A stretch of 64,000 nucleotides of DNA from Pseudomonadota bacterium (GCA_021325135.1 JAJPHT010000026.1:1-64000); one strand, 5' to 3'. Positions 50,689 to 59,602 are shown, counted from the stretch's first letter. The notes: a model not told the origin generated them from the letters alone. Numbers and translations are program-made.

Positions 50689-53403
50689 TCAGGCGAACGT
50701 CACGGGCACGGCGTCGCCGTGGAGCACCGCCGCGTCGGGCACGTCGAGGGCCGCCTGCCGGCCGCCCGCGTCGACGACCACCTTGGAGACCGCGTGCACG
50801 ATGCTGTTGGTGCCGCCCTGCGCCGCGGGCACGGGCGCCGTCGTGCTGTACGGGAAGGTGATATCGAACGTCCCGTCGGGCCCCGCGACACCCTCCACGG
50901 TGTGGCGCAGGGAGCGCGATTGTCCCCCCTGGTCCACCTGGAGGTCGACGGCGGCGACGACGCGCGCGCCGGGCGCGGCCGTGCCCGTGAGGTGCGCGCC
51001 CTCGACGCGCTCGAAGAGCTTCAGGCGCGACGCGACGAAGAGGTCGTAGCCGCGCGCGTCGGACGCGAAGTCCACGATGCTGTCGGGCGACGCGCCGGCC
51101 GCCTTCGCGGGGTCGATGCCCACGGGGCAGGAGCCGCTGGGGATGACGTCGTGGAAGCAGCGCACGTCGCCGTTCTGGTTGAGCATGCTGCCCACGATCT
51201 CGTAGGAGGGGTCCTCCCAGACCAAGCGGTAGTTCGTAAGGCCGTCGCCGTCGCGGTCGTAGAGGCGCCCCATCATGCTGTCGGTGTAGACGGGGCTCAT
51301 GGAATAGACGCTGCGCGGCTGGCCGTTCTCGACGCGCGTCGTCTGCGTGATCCAGTCGCGCACGAGCTGGTGCTCGACGGGGTCCACGAGGGGCTTGCGC
51401 GAGGCGTTGCTGTTGCTGGCCCAGACGGTGATGGCGCCGAACTTGCCGGTGGCCATCTCGTCGTCGATGAAGACGTAGCGCACGGGGCCCTTGCCCTGGA
51501 CCCAGTCGTTGAGCATCTTCTCGGCCTGCGGCGGGTCGCGCTCGGTGAACCAGAGGCTCGCGAAGGGCGCGGCCTGCTGGAAGGGGTTCGCGACGGGCGG
51601 GCGCTGCGCGGTGGTCTCGATCCAGTGGCCGTAGTCCCACCACGATAGCACGCCGTAGCTGTTGGCGGGGTAGTCGTAGAGCTGGCCCGCGGGGGGCTTC
51701 TGCGCGATGAGGCCAAGGTCCACCCCGGCGTCGGGCGTGTTGTTGCGCATCCAGTCGAGGCCGCGGAACCAGAGGACGAGGTCCCCGTCGGGCTGCGTGA
51801 TGTGCGCGGCGTCCCACGCGGGCTGCGCGCGCTGCGAGGCGAGCACGTTGCCCGGGAGCACGAGGAGGAGGCACGCGGCGACGGCGGCCACCTGCACGGG
51901 GCGCGAGACGCTGCGCGAGGCCGCGGCGCGTCCGGTCTTGCGCCCCTTGGCCTTCTTGGCGGGCTGTTCCTCGGCGACGCGCTCCTCCTCGGGGCGGTGG
52001 AGGCCGAGGACCTCGGCGACGCGGGCCGCGACCCAGCCCGTGAGGAGCGCGAGGTTCACCGCGAGGTAGTACGAGAAGCGGATCTGCGTCTCGGTGGCGT
52101 TGAAGATGACGAGGCTCCAGAGGGCGAGGAGGATGTCGCTGCGGCGGCGCTTCCACAAGGCGAAGCCGCAGAGCGCGACGAGGAGGAAGACGCCCAGGGG
52201 GGCGAGGAAGCCGAAGTCGTCGGGGAGGCACGTCACCTGGCTGCGGTCGGTGCCGTCGTTGCAGAAGTACGCCGAGGGGCGCGCCTCCGCGATGGTGGTG
52301 GTCGTGCGCGGCGCGTTGATGCCGGTGATCCACGAGAGGCCCCAGCTGACGCTCCCCCACACGTCGGGCATGCCGAAGCGGACGACGAGAAGACCCGCCA
52401 GCACGAGGGCGGCCACCGCGCCGGGCACGATCCACGGGGAGAGGCCGCGGCGGCGCGCGGCGCGCGACGCGAGGTGCACGGCGACGAGCCAGAGCGCGGA
52501 GGCGAAGCAGAGGACGGGCTGGAGGATGCCGTAGGTGTTGTACTCGCCCAGGAACGTCGTCTCGATGCTGGGCAGCATGAGGAGGCCCGCGGCGAGGAAG
52601 GCGATGGCGCCGCCGAAGACGAGGCCCGTCGCGTCCTTGTCCTGGCCGTTCTCCAGGAGGACGACGAGGGTGAGCCACGCGGCGAGGATGCCCAGGAAGA
52701 GGATGGCGGGGGGCCAGGCGTAGAAGTTCGCCGCGAGCGCGACGCCGCCCACGATGGCGAAGACGAGGGCGAGCCAGAAGGCGCGGTCGCGTCGGCGCGC
52801 GCCCAGGGACTCGCGAGCCGCGTGGCCGCGCTCCACCGCGACGACGACGCCCAGGATCGCGATGATGCTGAAGAGGTCCTCCGCGACGTGGTGGTCCGAG
52901 TAGCCGGCGACGCTGCGGATGAGGAACTCGCCGGGAAGGAGCGCCAGCGTGATGGCGGCGACGATGGCGCCCGGCGCGCCCAGGAGGCGCTTCGCCAGGA
53001 AGTAGAAGGGGACGATCATGAGCGCGCCCAGCACCGCGGGGAACACGCCGAGGACCTGCTGCACGACGGCCTCGCTGGCGTCGCGGCCGTGGCCGATGAC
53101 GATGACCGCCGCGGCGAGCCAGTCGAAGAGGGAGCCGAACTGTCCCGTGCCCGTGCCGATGGGGTAGTACGTCCACGGGTCCCAGCGCGGCACGCGGGGG
53201 AACGCGCGCACGGTGCCCAGCGTCTCGCGATAGTGATAGAAGGGGTCCGTGCCGATGTAGAACGCGCGCCCGCTGCCCACGAGCGCCTTGTAGGGCAGCA
53301 TGCGGACCCAGAACATGAACGCGCCCAGCGCCGCAAGCAGCGGCGCCTCCCAGAGGAGCGGCCAGCGCAGGGCCTTCTGGAGCGCGGGGGGCGTCGGGGC
53401 CAT
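50689..53403 (-). CDS. aglB: AglB/STT3-type oligosaccharyltransferase
   Basis: This protein of about 904 residues transfers lipid-linked glycan to Asn in N-x-S/T sequons. There are about 13 membrane helices in the first 500 residues. The first external loop carries GTDPFYHYRE and the second SDHHVAE, the metal-binding acidic motifs. The C-terminal globular domain carries WWDYG (about 588-592). An MMGRLYDRDGDG segment may correspond to the DK/MI-type motif. The start at 53403 is favoured over the ATG at 53463 because a CTTTGAG box lies 27 nt before it. The longer start would leave only 24 bp to the divergent HD gene. Sequon-rich secreted proteins in the window are likely substrates. Confidence 0.95.
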   Translation of the reverse strand: MAPTPPALQKALRWPLLWEAPLLAALGAFMFWVRMLPYKALVGSGRAFYIGTDPFYHYRETLGTVRAFPRVPRWDPWTYYPIGTGTGQFGSLFDWLAAAVIVIGHGRDASEAVVQQVLGVFPAVLGALMIVPFYFLAKRLLGAPGAIVAAITLALLPGEFLIRSVAGYSDHHVAEDLFSIIAILGVVVAVERGHAARESLGARRRDRAFWLALVFAIVGGVALAANFYAWPPAILFLGILAAWLTLVVLLENGQDKDATGLVFGGAIAFLAAGLLMLPSIETTFLGEYNTYGILQPVLCFASALWLVAVHLASRAARRRGLSPWIVPGAVAALVLAGLLVVRFGMPDVWGSVSWGLSWITGINAPRTTTTIAEARPSAYFCNDGTDRSQVTCLPDDFGFLAPLGVFLLVALCGFALWKRRRSDILLALWSLVIFNATETQIRFSYYLAVNLALLTGWVAARVAEVLGLHRPEEERVAEEQPAKKAKGRKTGRAAASRSVSRPVQVAAVAACLLLVLPGNVLASQRAQPAWDAAHITQPDGDLVLWFRGLDWMRNNTPDAGVDLGLIAQKPPAGQLYDYPANSYGVLSWWDYGHWIETTAQRPPVANPFQQAAPFASLWFTERDPPQAEKMLNDWVQGKGPVRYVFIDDEMATGKFGAITVWASNSNASRKPLVDPVEHQLVRDWITQTTRVENGQPRSVYSMSPVYTDSMMGRLYDRDGDGLTNYRLVWEDPSYEIVGSMLNQNGDVRCFHDVIPSGSCPVGIDPAKAAGASPDSIVDFASDARGYDLFVASRLKLFERVEGAHLTGTAAPGARVVAAVDLQVDQGGQSRSLRHTVEGVAGPDGTFDITFPYSTTAPVPAAQGGTNSIVHAVSKVVVDAGGRQAALDVPDAAVLHGDAVPVTFA

Positions 53404-53426
53404 CGGGCCGCGAGGCGGGCGGCGGG

Positions 53427-53433
53427 CTTTGAG
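53427..53433 (+). promoter_or_regulatory. TATA-like box supporting the downstream aglB start
   Basis: The plus-strand heptamer CTTTGAG reads CTCAAAG on the minus strand, centred 27 nt before the aglB ATG at 53403. It decides between two candidate starts. The AT-richer block 53425-53445 also contains AAACCC. Confidence 0.45.
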
Positions 53434-53487
53434 GGTTTCCCTCTTCGGCGACGCAGAACTCATCCGGGTTGCTCCTCATCGCGCCGC

Positions 53488-54027
53488 GTGGACCCAGGGA
53501 CGCTGGACTTCCTGCTGCGCGCGGAGGCGCTCAAGGACCGGCCGCGACGAGGCTGGCTGCGCGCGGGCGTCGCGCGCCCCGAGAGCGTCGCGGATCACGC
53601 GTGGGGCGTCGCGCTGCTCGCCGCGCTGCTCGCGCCGGAGGGCGTCGACCGCGCCCGCGCGGTGGAGCTTGCCGTGCTGCACGACGCGTGCGAGGCGGCC
53701 ACGGGCGACCTCGTGCCGGGCGAGTACGCGAGCCGCGAGGAGAAGCTCGCCCGCGAGCGCGCGGGGCTCCTCGCCATGCTGGAGGGCGCGCCGGACGCCG
53801 CGCGCTCGCGCGTGCTGGGCGCCTTCGACGAGATGGCCCGCGACGAGACGCCCGAGGCGCGCTTCGTCCACGAGATCGACAAGCTGGAGATGGCGCTCCA
53901 GGCGAGACGATATCAGGAGCGCGGCGTGCCGGCCGCGGCGCTGGAAAGCTATCGCGCCACCGCGCGGCGGGGCGTCGCCTCGCCCGCGCTGCGCGAGGCG
54001 CTCGACGCCCTCACGAGCGGCCCGTGA
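53488..54027 (+). CDS. HD-domain hydrolase (YfbR/HDDC2-like)
   Basis: This 179-residue protein starts at a GTG. It has an HD phosphohydrolase core with H37 (SVADHAWG), H65-D66 (AVLHDACEA) and D131 (HEIDKLEMA), the metal ligands. Length and motifs match the YfbR/HDDC2 family, which removes phosphate from deoxynucleoside 5'-monophosphates. It is divergent from aglB, and the last bases overlap the convergent gene at 54011. It is probably a nucleotide-pool enzyme. Confidence 0.9.
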   Translation: MDPGTLDFLLRAEALKDRPRRGWLRAGVARPESVADHAWGVALLAALLAPEGVDRARAVELAVLHDACEAATGDLVPGEYASREEKLARERAGLLAMLEGAPDAARSRVLGAFDEMARDETPEARFVHEIDKLEMALQARRYQERGVPAAALESYRATARRGVASPALREALDALTSGP

Positions 54028-54400
54028 GGAAGCGGCGCCTCAAGGGGCCGTGCGCGAGCAGGCCCACCACCATGCCCCCCGCGAGGCCCACGAGGAGGAG
54101 CGCCGGGAAGATGGCGTCGGGGTGGTCCGCCGGGTGGAGCGCGAAGCCCAGCGTGGCGAGGAAGCCCAGCGCGAAGCCCGCGACGGCGCCCACCGCCGCG
54201 GCGGCCAGGATGGGCCCGCTCCGGCGGTAGCGGTTCAGCAGCTCGGTCGCCAGCACGTTCGCCAGCAAGGGGTCGCGCGACCGGCTCGCGGCCGCGAGGG
54301 CCTTCACGACGTCGACGTAGGGCATGCCGCGGACGGCGGCGGCGCGGTCGGGCGCCCGCTCGATCGCCTCAAGCCCCGCGTCGAACCGGGTGTCGCCCAC
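54011..54400 (-). CDS. small two-helix membrane protein with soluble N-terminus
   Basis: This 129-residue protein starts at a GTG. A helical soluble region (FDAGLEAIERAPDRAAAVRGMPYVDVVKALAAA, in which charged residues alternate with Ala) is followed by two membrane helices (about 64-85 and 97-115) and a basic tail. The family is not recognised. It overlaps the end of the HD gene by 17 bp, convergently. Confidence 0.62.
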   Translation of the reverse strand: MGDTRFDAGLEAIERAPDRAAAVRGMPYVDVVKALAAASRSRDPLLANVLATELLNRYRRSGPILAAAAVGAVAGFALGFLATLGFALHPADHPDAIFPALLLVGLAGGMVVGLLAHGPLRRRFLTGRS

Positions 54401-54453
54401 GGGGGCGCGCTTGCTCCTGCTCGACCATCAAGCTGCGGCTGGGCGGAGAGAAG

Positions 54454-54526
54454 TGCCGTGGGCCGGGCTCGAACCGGCGACCTTGGGATTATGAGTCCCA
54501 CGCGCTACCAGCTGCGCCACCACGGC
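54454..54526 (-). tRNA. tRNA-Met (CAT), elongator type
   Basis: This 73-nt cloverleaf has an acceptor stem of 7 bp (GCCGTGG/CCACGGC) and discriminator A. The anticodon stem is TGGGA/TCCCA around the loop CTCATAA with anticodon CAT. The T-arm is GCCGG-TTCGAGC-CCGGC. No intron is present and the CCA end is not encoded. The CAT anticodon could also belong to tRNA-Ile2 after lysidine-like modification, but the loop and stem fit elongator Met. A CTTCAAATAG box lies about 32 nt upstream. Confidence 0.95.
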
Positions 54527-54552
54527 TGGTGGTGCGCGGGCAAACCCACGGC

Positions 54553-54562
54553 CCTATTTGAA
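54553..54562 (-). promoter_or_regulatory. TATA box of tRNA-Met
   Basis: CTTCAAATAG on the minus strand is centred about 32 nt before the mature 5' end of the tRNA. It sits in a short AT-rich block. Confidence 0.55.
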
Positions 54563-54575
54563 GATTCGCGGGCGC

Positions 54576-55994
54576 TCACGATCGCTGCGTCGCGTCCTCG
54601 CCCATCTCCTCGGCGAGGCGCTGCTTGCGAAGCTGCCTCCACTCCTTGCGGCGGGCGCGGGCCTCGCGGCGCTCCTGGATCAGGGCGCGGAAGAGGCGGT
54701 TCTCCAGGAGGAGGAGCGCCACGACGAGGCCCACGGCGAGGCCGCCCAGGAGGTTCACCGCGACGAGGTCGGGGAGCGTGTAGGTGAGGACGGCGAAGAG
54801 GAGGAGCGCGACGCCGAACCAGACGGGGAAGAGGATGAGCGGCTTGGAGCGGTCCGAGATGGGGGGCACGAGCCCCTGGTCGCGGCGGCCGAGGATGCGC
54901 TTGAGCGTGCCCGTGAGGGCGAGGCCCACGAGCACGCCCACGAAGAGGCCGGCGAGGAGGCCGTAGAAGATGTCGAGGCCCGCGGCGCCGAAGGCAGCCA
55001 CCACCACGAGCGCGGCGGCGAGGCTCACCGCCAGGTAGACGGGCAGGCGGGCGCGCGGAGGGAGGCCGGGCTGGTAGTCCGGGTAGCGGCGCCAGCGGCG
55101 GGGGCCTCCCCAGAGGGCTGCGGCGATGCCGAAGCTCGCGGCGAAGCCCAGGACAAGGGCGATGGGGAGGAGCGCGTCGGCGGGGATCACGTCCTTGCTG
55201 CGGGCGTTGACGCGGGTGAAGCCGGTGAGGAGCGCGCCCACGACGGCGGTGAAGGGGACGCCCAGGACGACGGTGGTCGCAACGAAGAGGCGGGGCCGCG
55301 CCTTGCCGCCCACCTTCTGGACGTACTCGGCGGGGTTGCGCTTGGGCGTCGGGATGCCCACCATGAGGTAGCCGGCGAGGCCCGCGAGGAGAATGCACAG
55401 CGGCAGCAGCACCAGGGGCTGGAGGTTGAGAAGCTCCGGCACGCGGTCCGGGTAGCGGTCCATGAAGCCCGTGGTGAGCACGCCCAGGAGGACGTAGAGG
55501 AGGAGGAAGAGGACGACGAAGAGGGGCCAGAAGAGGTGGCGGCGCTGCTCCTGCGGGAGGTTGCGGTAGAGCTCCACCAGGCGCACGTTCACGGTGGGGA
55601 AGCCCACGGCGAGGTACGCCAGCACGCACGCGCCCGTGGCGGCGAGGGCGATGCTGAGGTAGCTCGCGAGGTCCAGGGGCACGCGCGCCTGCGTGATGGG
55701 GTAGCCCACGACAGGGTAGAGGAGGAGCGCGAGGAAGATCGCGAGGGGGAAGAAGAGGTACGGCTTGATCTTGGGGTCGAGGATGGGCTTGCCGTCCTTG
55801 TGCGTGAGGATGGGCCAGCCCAGGACGTACCACGCCGCCGCGATGCCCAGGGGGAGCGAGAAGACGACGGGGTAGTAGATGTCCGGCGTGAGGATGGCGA
55901 GGAGGATGAAGGCGAGAAGGAAGCCGCCCGCGGCCACGGGCACGAAGAGGAGGGTCCTCCGCTCGGCGGAGAGCTTCGCCAGGACCGGCTTCAT
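54576..55994 (-). CDS. polytopic membrane protein with internal repeats
   Basis: This 472-residue protein is built from about five or six units of roughly 75 residues. Each unit has two membrane helices and often ends in Y-x(3)-G-x-P followed by a charged loop: YVLGWPILTHKD, YLAVGFPTVN, YLMVGIPTPKRN, then degenerate copies near WGGPRRWRRYP and LTGTLKRILGRRD. Repeated L-x-F-P-L/V starts also occur (RRTLLFVP, KPYLFFPL, RRHLFWPL, KPLILFPV). The C-terminus is a long charged helix (ERREARARRKEWRQLRKQR). No family is recognised. It might be a transporter or scaffold. A CTTCAAAAG box lies about 39 nt upstream. Confidence 0.75.
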   Translation of the reverse strand: MKPVLAKLSAERRTLLFVPVAAGGFLLAFILLAILTPDIYYPVVFSLPLGIAAAWYVLGWPILTHKDGKPILDPKIKPYLFFPLAIFLALLLYPVVGYPITQARVPLDLASYLSIALAATGACVLAYLAVGFPTVNVRLVELYRNLPQEQRRHLFWPLFVVLFLLLYVLLGVLTTGFMDRYPDRVPELLNLQPLVLLPLCILLAGLAGYLMVGIPTPKRNPAEYVQKVGGKARPRLFVATTVVLGVPFTAVVGALLTGFTRVNARSKDVIPADALLPIALVLGFAASFGIAAALWGGPRRWRRYPDYQPGLPPRARLPVYLAVSLAAALVVVAAFGAAGLDIFYGLLAGLFVGVLVGLALTGTLKRILGRRDQGLVPPISDRSKPLILFPVWFGVALLLFAVLTYTLPDLVAVNLLGGLAVGLVVALLLLENRLFRALIQERREARARRKEWRQLRKQRLAEEMGEDATQRS

Positions 55995-56048
55995 GGGTGG
56001 CTCTCCGAGGGGAAGGACCCACTTATCCCTTTTGAAGACGGAGTTTGC

Positions 56049-56684
56049 TCAGTCCGCCCGGGAGAGGTACTTGGCGGGCACCTCGTCGGTGATGTAGACG
56101 GTCTTGCCCGCCTGCTGGATGAGGTGGCCGTCCATGCGCGCCTGGTACGAGTCGACCTTGAGGATGATGGGGTTCTCGGCGCGGCGGAGGCCCGCCGCGA
56201 GGGCGTTCTCGTAGGTGCGCGAGAGGTGCACCTTCTGGCGGTCCGTGGGCGCGAGGCCGCGCTCCAGGATCAGCTCGACCTCCTCCTCGGTGACGGGGTA
56301 GTAGAGGTCGTCGGGGACGTCGTCGCCGGGGAGGTCCTTGAGATCCAGCTTCATGCTGTGGCCGTAGGTGGCGCGCACCTTGTCCCCCTCGATCTGGTAG
56401 CGCCCCTTGGGGTCCGTGGCGACGATGGCCACGAGGTGGTAGGGCTTGATCCAGTGGAGGCGGTCCTTCTGCGTGCGAAGCTGGCCGATGAACGCGTCGA
56501 TGTCCACCCACCCCTGGGGGTCCATCTCGACGCCGAACTTCTCGGGGAAGTGGCGCAGCACGCCGGCCATGATGCGGCCGACCCTGTTCAACTCGTGCTC
56601 GTTCATGAGGAACCGGCCCTCTTGGCCACAGTCGGGGCACGTCTCGCCCCGGAAGTAGCCATGGCTTTGGCATTCCCGCAGCAT
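56049..56684 (-). CDS. kptA: RNA 2'-phosphotransferase KptA
   Basis: This protein of 211 residues, if started at 56684, removes the 2'-phosphate left by tRNA splicing in eukaryotes by transferring it to NAD. In archaea, where this splicing route is absent, it probably acts on other 2'-phosphates. An N-terminal zinc ribbon is visible (C5, H8, C16, C19). The catalytic region has KDRLHWIKPYH, HSMKLDLK, VHLSRTYENA and DSYQARMDG. An upstream ATG at 56702 would add six residues but would sit only about 14 nt from the CCTTAAAGG box, which fits the later start (about 32 nt) better. Confidence 0.92.
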   Translation of the reverse strand: MLRECQSHGYFRGETCPDCGQEGRFLMNEHELNRVGRIMAGVLRHFPEKFGVEMDPQGWVDIDAFIGQLRTQKDRLHWIKPYHLVAIVATDPKGRYQIEGDKVRATYGHSMKLDLKDLPGDDVPDDLYYPVTEEEVELILERGLAPTDRQKVHLSRTYENALAAGLRRAENPIILKVDSYQARMDGHLIQQAGKTVYITDEVPAKYLSRAD

Positions 56685-56711
56685 CTTGATCGGGCGCGCC
56701 ATCCGGGCGTT

Positions 56712-56720
56712 GGCCTTTAA
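56712..56720 (-). promoter_or_regulatory. TATA-like box CCTTAAAGG before kptA
   Basis: This near-palindromic box lies about 32 nt before the ATG at 56684 and about 14 nt before that at 56702. It decides the start in favour of the former. Confidence 0.5.
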
Positions 56721-56795
56721 GGATTCTGGGGGCGGGGTGCCGAGAACAGAACGTTCTTCGCGTCCGGCCCGGCTCCCAGGGGCGGAGGCTTCGCC

Positions 56796-58034
56796 GTGCC
56801 CAACCGTTCCATCGTCCTCGCTCTCGCCTTCGTCCTCGTGGCCCCCTCCGTGGCCGCGCTCCCCCTGCCCTGCCTGCCCGTCATCATCACGTGCGCGCCC
56901 ACGACCCCCGGCTGGCTGGCGTGGGAGCAGCGCGCGCCGTCCAACTCGTTCAACGCCACCGCGATCTCGCCCGACGGCAGCGTCGTCGTGCTGGAGAGCG
57001 CGAACCTCTCGGGCGCGTCGCCCAGCTACGGGCTGCGCGGCGTGGAGTGGTCCACGGGCCACACGCTCTGGACGCTGGCCTTCGCCTCGCCGCCCGCGGC
57101 GTTCGCCCTCGACTCCTCGCGCGTCTACGTGACGACCACGTCCTACGAGGCGCTCAACACCACCGCGTACGGCCTGCGCAACGGCACGCTGGCGTGGGCC
57201 CAGACCAACTTCACCCTCAGCGGCGGCGAGAGCATCCTCGTCACGCCCAGCTGGGTGGGCACCGTGGAGGTCGACGCGTTCAACGGCCACGAGACGCTGC
57301 TGCGCTACGCGCCCGCCAACGGCACGCTCCTGGGCACGCTGGACACGGGCATCGACTTCTACGACCACATGGTGGGCACGGACGGCAGCAGCGTCGTCTT
57401 CGTGGGCACCAACGGCTCCAGCGCCCACGGCCTCAACGCGTTCAGCCTCAACGGGACGCTCCTCTGGTCGACGCCGCTGCCCGACACCCTTCAGTTCTTC
57501 CAGATGGGAGGGCCCACGTTCATCTACGACTACTTCCAGTGGTTCGGCCCCAGCCGCATCGGCGCGGTGAACCTCACCACGGGCGCCGTGGCGTGGGACG
57601 AGCCGGAGCCCAGCTTCGTCGAGTCGCTGGTCGTGAGCGCCGATGGCCGCACGGTGGAGATCACGCACTCGGGCGACTACTTCTATCCCCCCGAGATCAC
57701 GGCCCTCGACGGCGCCACGGGCGCCACGCGCTGGACGACGTCCTTCAGCGGCGACTCGGAGACGGTGGCGGTCTCGGCCAACGCCAGCCGCACCTACGTC
57801 TCCCTCCACATCCAGACGTCGGGCAACACGACCGGCAACGCCACGGGCGGGCCGGCGTGGAACGCGACGCAGACGTGGGCCCTCGACGCCTCGGGGAACC
57901 CCCTGTGGAACCGCACGCTGGACCACGCGTTCCCCGTGGGCATCGCCACCGACGCCCTGGGCTCGCGCGTCGTGGAGCTGGCCGCCAACGAGACGGCGGT
58001 GGCGGGCATTGCGCGCGGCTACTACGGAGGCTGA
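56796..58034 (+). CDS. secreted PQQ-like beta-propeller protein rich in sequons
   Basis: This 412-residue protein starts at a GTG. The signal peptide is LALAFVLVAPSVAALPLP. The mature part repeats W-containing strands of a PQQ/quinoprotein-type propeller: VEWSTGHTLWTLAF, RNGTLAWAQT, LNGTLLWSTP, TTGAVAWDEP, ATGATRWTTS and ASGNPLWNRT. More than ten sequons occur, mainly NGT, NTT, NAT, NAS and NLT. Catalytic residues of PQQ enzymes are not evident, so a binding or structural surface role is likely. There is no C-terminal anchor. Confidence 0.8.
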   Translation: MPNRSIVLALAFVLVAPSVAALPLPCLPVIITCAPTTPGWLAWEQRAPSNSFNATAISPDGSVVVLESANLSGASPSYGLRGVEWSTGHTLWTLAFASPPAAFALDSSRVYVTTTSYEALNTTAYGLRNGTLAWAQTNFTLSGGESILVTPSWVGTVEVDAFNGHETLLRYAPANGTLLGTLDTGIDFYDHMVGTDGSSVVFVGTNGSSAHGLNAFSLNGTLLWSTPLPDTLQFFQMGGPTFIYDYFQWFGPSRIGAVNLTTGAVAWDEPEPSFVESLVVSADGRTVEITHSGDYFYPPEITALDGATGATRWTTSFSGDSETVAVSANASRTYVSLHIQTSGNTTGNATGGPAWNATQTWALDASGNPLWNRTLDHAFPVGIATDALGSRVVELAANETAVAGIARGYYGG

Positions 58035-58069
58035 CAAAGCTCATCCGTCGCCCCCTCCGTGCCCGCCGC

Positions 58070-58765
58070 ATGACCCTCTCGCCCCAGGACGCCGCCAAGA
58101 AGGCCGCCGCGGAAGCCGCGTGCAAGCACGTCCGCGACGGGACCATTGTGGGCCTGGGCACGGGGAGCACGGCCGACTTCGCCGTGCGCCACCTGGGCGA
58201 GCGCGTCAAGGAGGGCCTCCGCATCCGCGGCGTGCCCACGTCGCTGAAGACCGAGCGGCTCGCGCGCGAGGTGGGCATCCCCCTCGTCGACCTCAACGAG
58301 GTGGAGGCCATCGACGTCACCATCGACGGCGCCGACGAGGTGGACCCCAAGCTCGACCTCATCAAGGGGTTGGGCGGCGCGCTGCTGCGCGAGAAGATCG
58401 TCGCGTCCCTCACCGCGCGGCAGGTCATCGTCGTCGACCCCAGCAAGATCGTCCCCAAGCTGGGCACGCGCTCCCCGCTCCCCGTGGAGGTCCTCCCCTT
58501 CGGCTGGGCCGTCGTCGAGCGCCGCCTCCGGAAGGAAGGGCATCACCCCACGCTGCGCCAGAAGGAGGGCAAGCCCGTCCTCACCGACAACGGCAACCTC
58601 GTCCTCGACGTGCGCTTCCCCGAAGGCATCGCCGACGCGGCCAGGCTGGAGCGCGACCTCAACAACGTGCCCGGGGTCGTGGAGAACGGCCTCTTCCTGG
58701 GCATGACGTGGCGCGTCGTCGTGGGAGAGGCCGACGGGCGCGTGCGCGAGATCGTCCGCGGCTGA
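58070..58765 (+). CDS. rpiA: ribose-5-phosphate isomerase A
   Basis: This 231-residue enzyme interconverts ribose 5-phosphate and ribulose 5-phosphate. The family signatures are complete: GLGTGSTADFAV, PTSLKTERLA, DVTIDGADEVD with the catalytic Asp pair, KGLGGALLREKIVA with the catalytic Glu, and a C-terminal NVPGVVENGLFLGM. Together with rpe it links nucleotide precursors to central carbon metabolism. It follows the propeller gene by 35 bp. Confidence 0.97.
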   Translation: MTLSPQDAAKKAAAEAACKHVRDGTIVGLGTGSTADFAVRHLGERVKEGLRIRGVPTSLKTERLAREVGIPLVDLNEVEAIDVTIDGADEVDPKLDLIKGLGGALLREKIVASLTARQVIVVDPSKIVPKLGTRSPLPVEVLPFGWAVVERRLRKEGHHPTLRQKEGKPVLTDNGNLVLDVRFPEGIADAARLERDLNNVPGVVENGLFLGMTWRVVVGEADGRVREIVRG

Positions 58766-58771
58766 GCGCGC

Positions 58772-59053
58772 CTACGGGCGGCCGACACCCTTGCCCGCCT
58801 CGTGGCCCGGCGCGGCGCTCTTGCCTTCGCGCACCATCTTGGCCTGGAGCAGGATGCGCGAGCGCCACTGCGTCCAGTCCGCCTCGGTGGGCAGCAGGAG
58901 GAGCTGCTCCACCAGCGCGGGCGCCACGAGGCCCTGGCACGCCTCGCGCAGGAACGCCTGGAACGCCGCGAGGTCGGGCGTGGCGCGCAGCGCGTCCAGG
59001 ACGCCCGGCTCCCCGCGGGCGCGCTCGCCCAGCCTCGAGCCGATGGCGCTCAC
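58772..59053 (-). CDS. small soluble protein of unknown function
   Basis: This protein of 93 residues or slightly more starts at a GTG. An in-frame upstream codon series (SLPPDAKKAYGL) reaches a TATA-like AGCATAAG near 59090, so the true start may be earlier. It is helical (LRATPDLAAFQAFLREACQGL, VEQLLLLPTEADWTQWRSRIL). The family is not recognised. It converges on rpiA. Confidence 0.55.
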   Translation of the reverse strand: MSAIGSRLGERARGEPGVLDALRATPDLAAFQAFLREACQGLVAPALVEQLLLLPTEADWTQWRSRILLQAKMVREGKSAAPGHEAGKGVGRP

Positions 59054-59101
59054 GAGGCCGTAGGCCTTCTTCGCGTCGGGGGGCAGGCTTATGCTATCAC
59101 C

Positions 59102-59425
59102 TCACTGGATGGGGGGCGGCGGGCCCTTGCGCTTCTCGGCCTTGCTCGCCTTGACCTGCTGCGCGATCTGGCCGCGCTTCCCCTTGGGCGGGGGCGGCGG
59201 CGCGTCGTGCTTCTTCTGCGGCAGGAGCCCGAAGAGGAGCGTGCACCCCGCCACGATCCAGATGAGGTACGCCAACGGCTCGTTGGGATAGCGATAGACG
59301 AGCCACCCCAACGCCGCGATGGCCACGGCGATGACCGCCCAGAAGAGGATCTCCAGTACGCGACCGTAGGGCGGCGTGTGGAAGACCTCGATGAGGCGCG
59401 CAAAGGGGCCAGGACGCGGGGCCAC
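59102..59425 (-). CDS. two-helix membrane protein with basic tail
   Basis: This 107-residue protein starts at a GTG. There are two membrane helices (about 26-45 and 52-72) and a cytoplasmic tail rich in Pro and Lys (KKHDAPPPPPKGKRGQIAQQVKASKAEKRKG). Such tails occur in small nucleic-acid- or ribosome-associated membrane proteins. No family is assigned. The palindromic element copy B lies directly upstream of its start. An earlier start inside that element is less likely. Confidence 0.62.
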   Translation of the reverse strand: MAPRPGPFARLIEVFHTPPYGRVLEILFWAVIAVAIAALGWLVYRYPNEPLAYLIWIVAGCTLLFGLLPQKKHDAPPPPPKGKRGQIAQQVKASKAEKRKGPPPPIQ

Positions 59426-59451
59426 GCGCGGGCAAACCTGCCGCGACGTTT

Positions 59452-59580
59452 GGCGCTTGCGCCCAAAACGCGGGGGGTTCGGGGGGCGCAGCCCCCTGAC
59501 GTGAAGGAAACGCCCAGCAGACGACTTCACGTCAGGGGGGCGAGCCCCCCTGAAACCCCCCATTTTGCGCGCGCTGCGGC
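59452..59580. repeat. long palindromic intergenic element, copy B
   Basis: The same element as at 19357-19452 but inverted. The left arm is about 59470-59502 (through GGGGGGCGCAGCCCCC to TGACGT) and the right arm 59529-59561 (ACGTCAGGGGGG onward). The 26-nt loop is at 59503-59528. The reverse complement of its loop contains GTCGTCTGCT and matches copy A along most of its length. Flanking CCAAAACGCGG and CATTTTGCGCGCGC also resemble copy A or the 2322-2370 relic. It follows the SWIM protein stop codon. Confidence 0.75.
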
Positions 59581-59602
59581 GCGCGCGACGAAACTACAGT
59601 TT

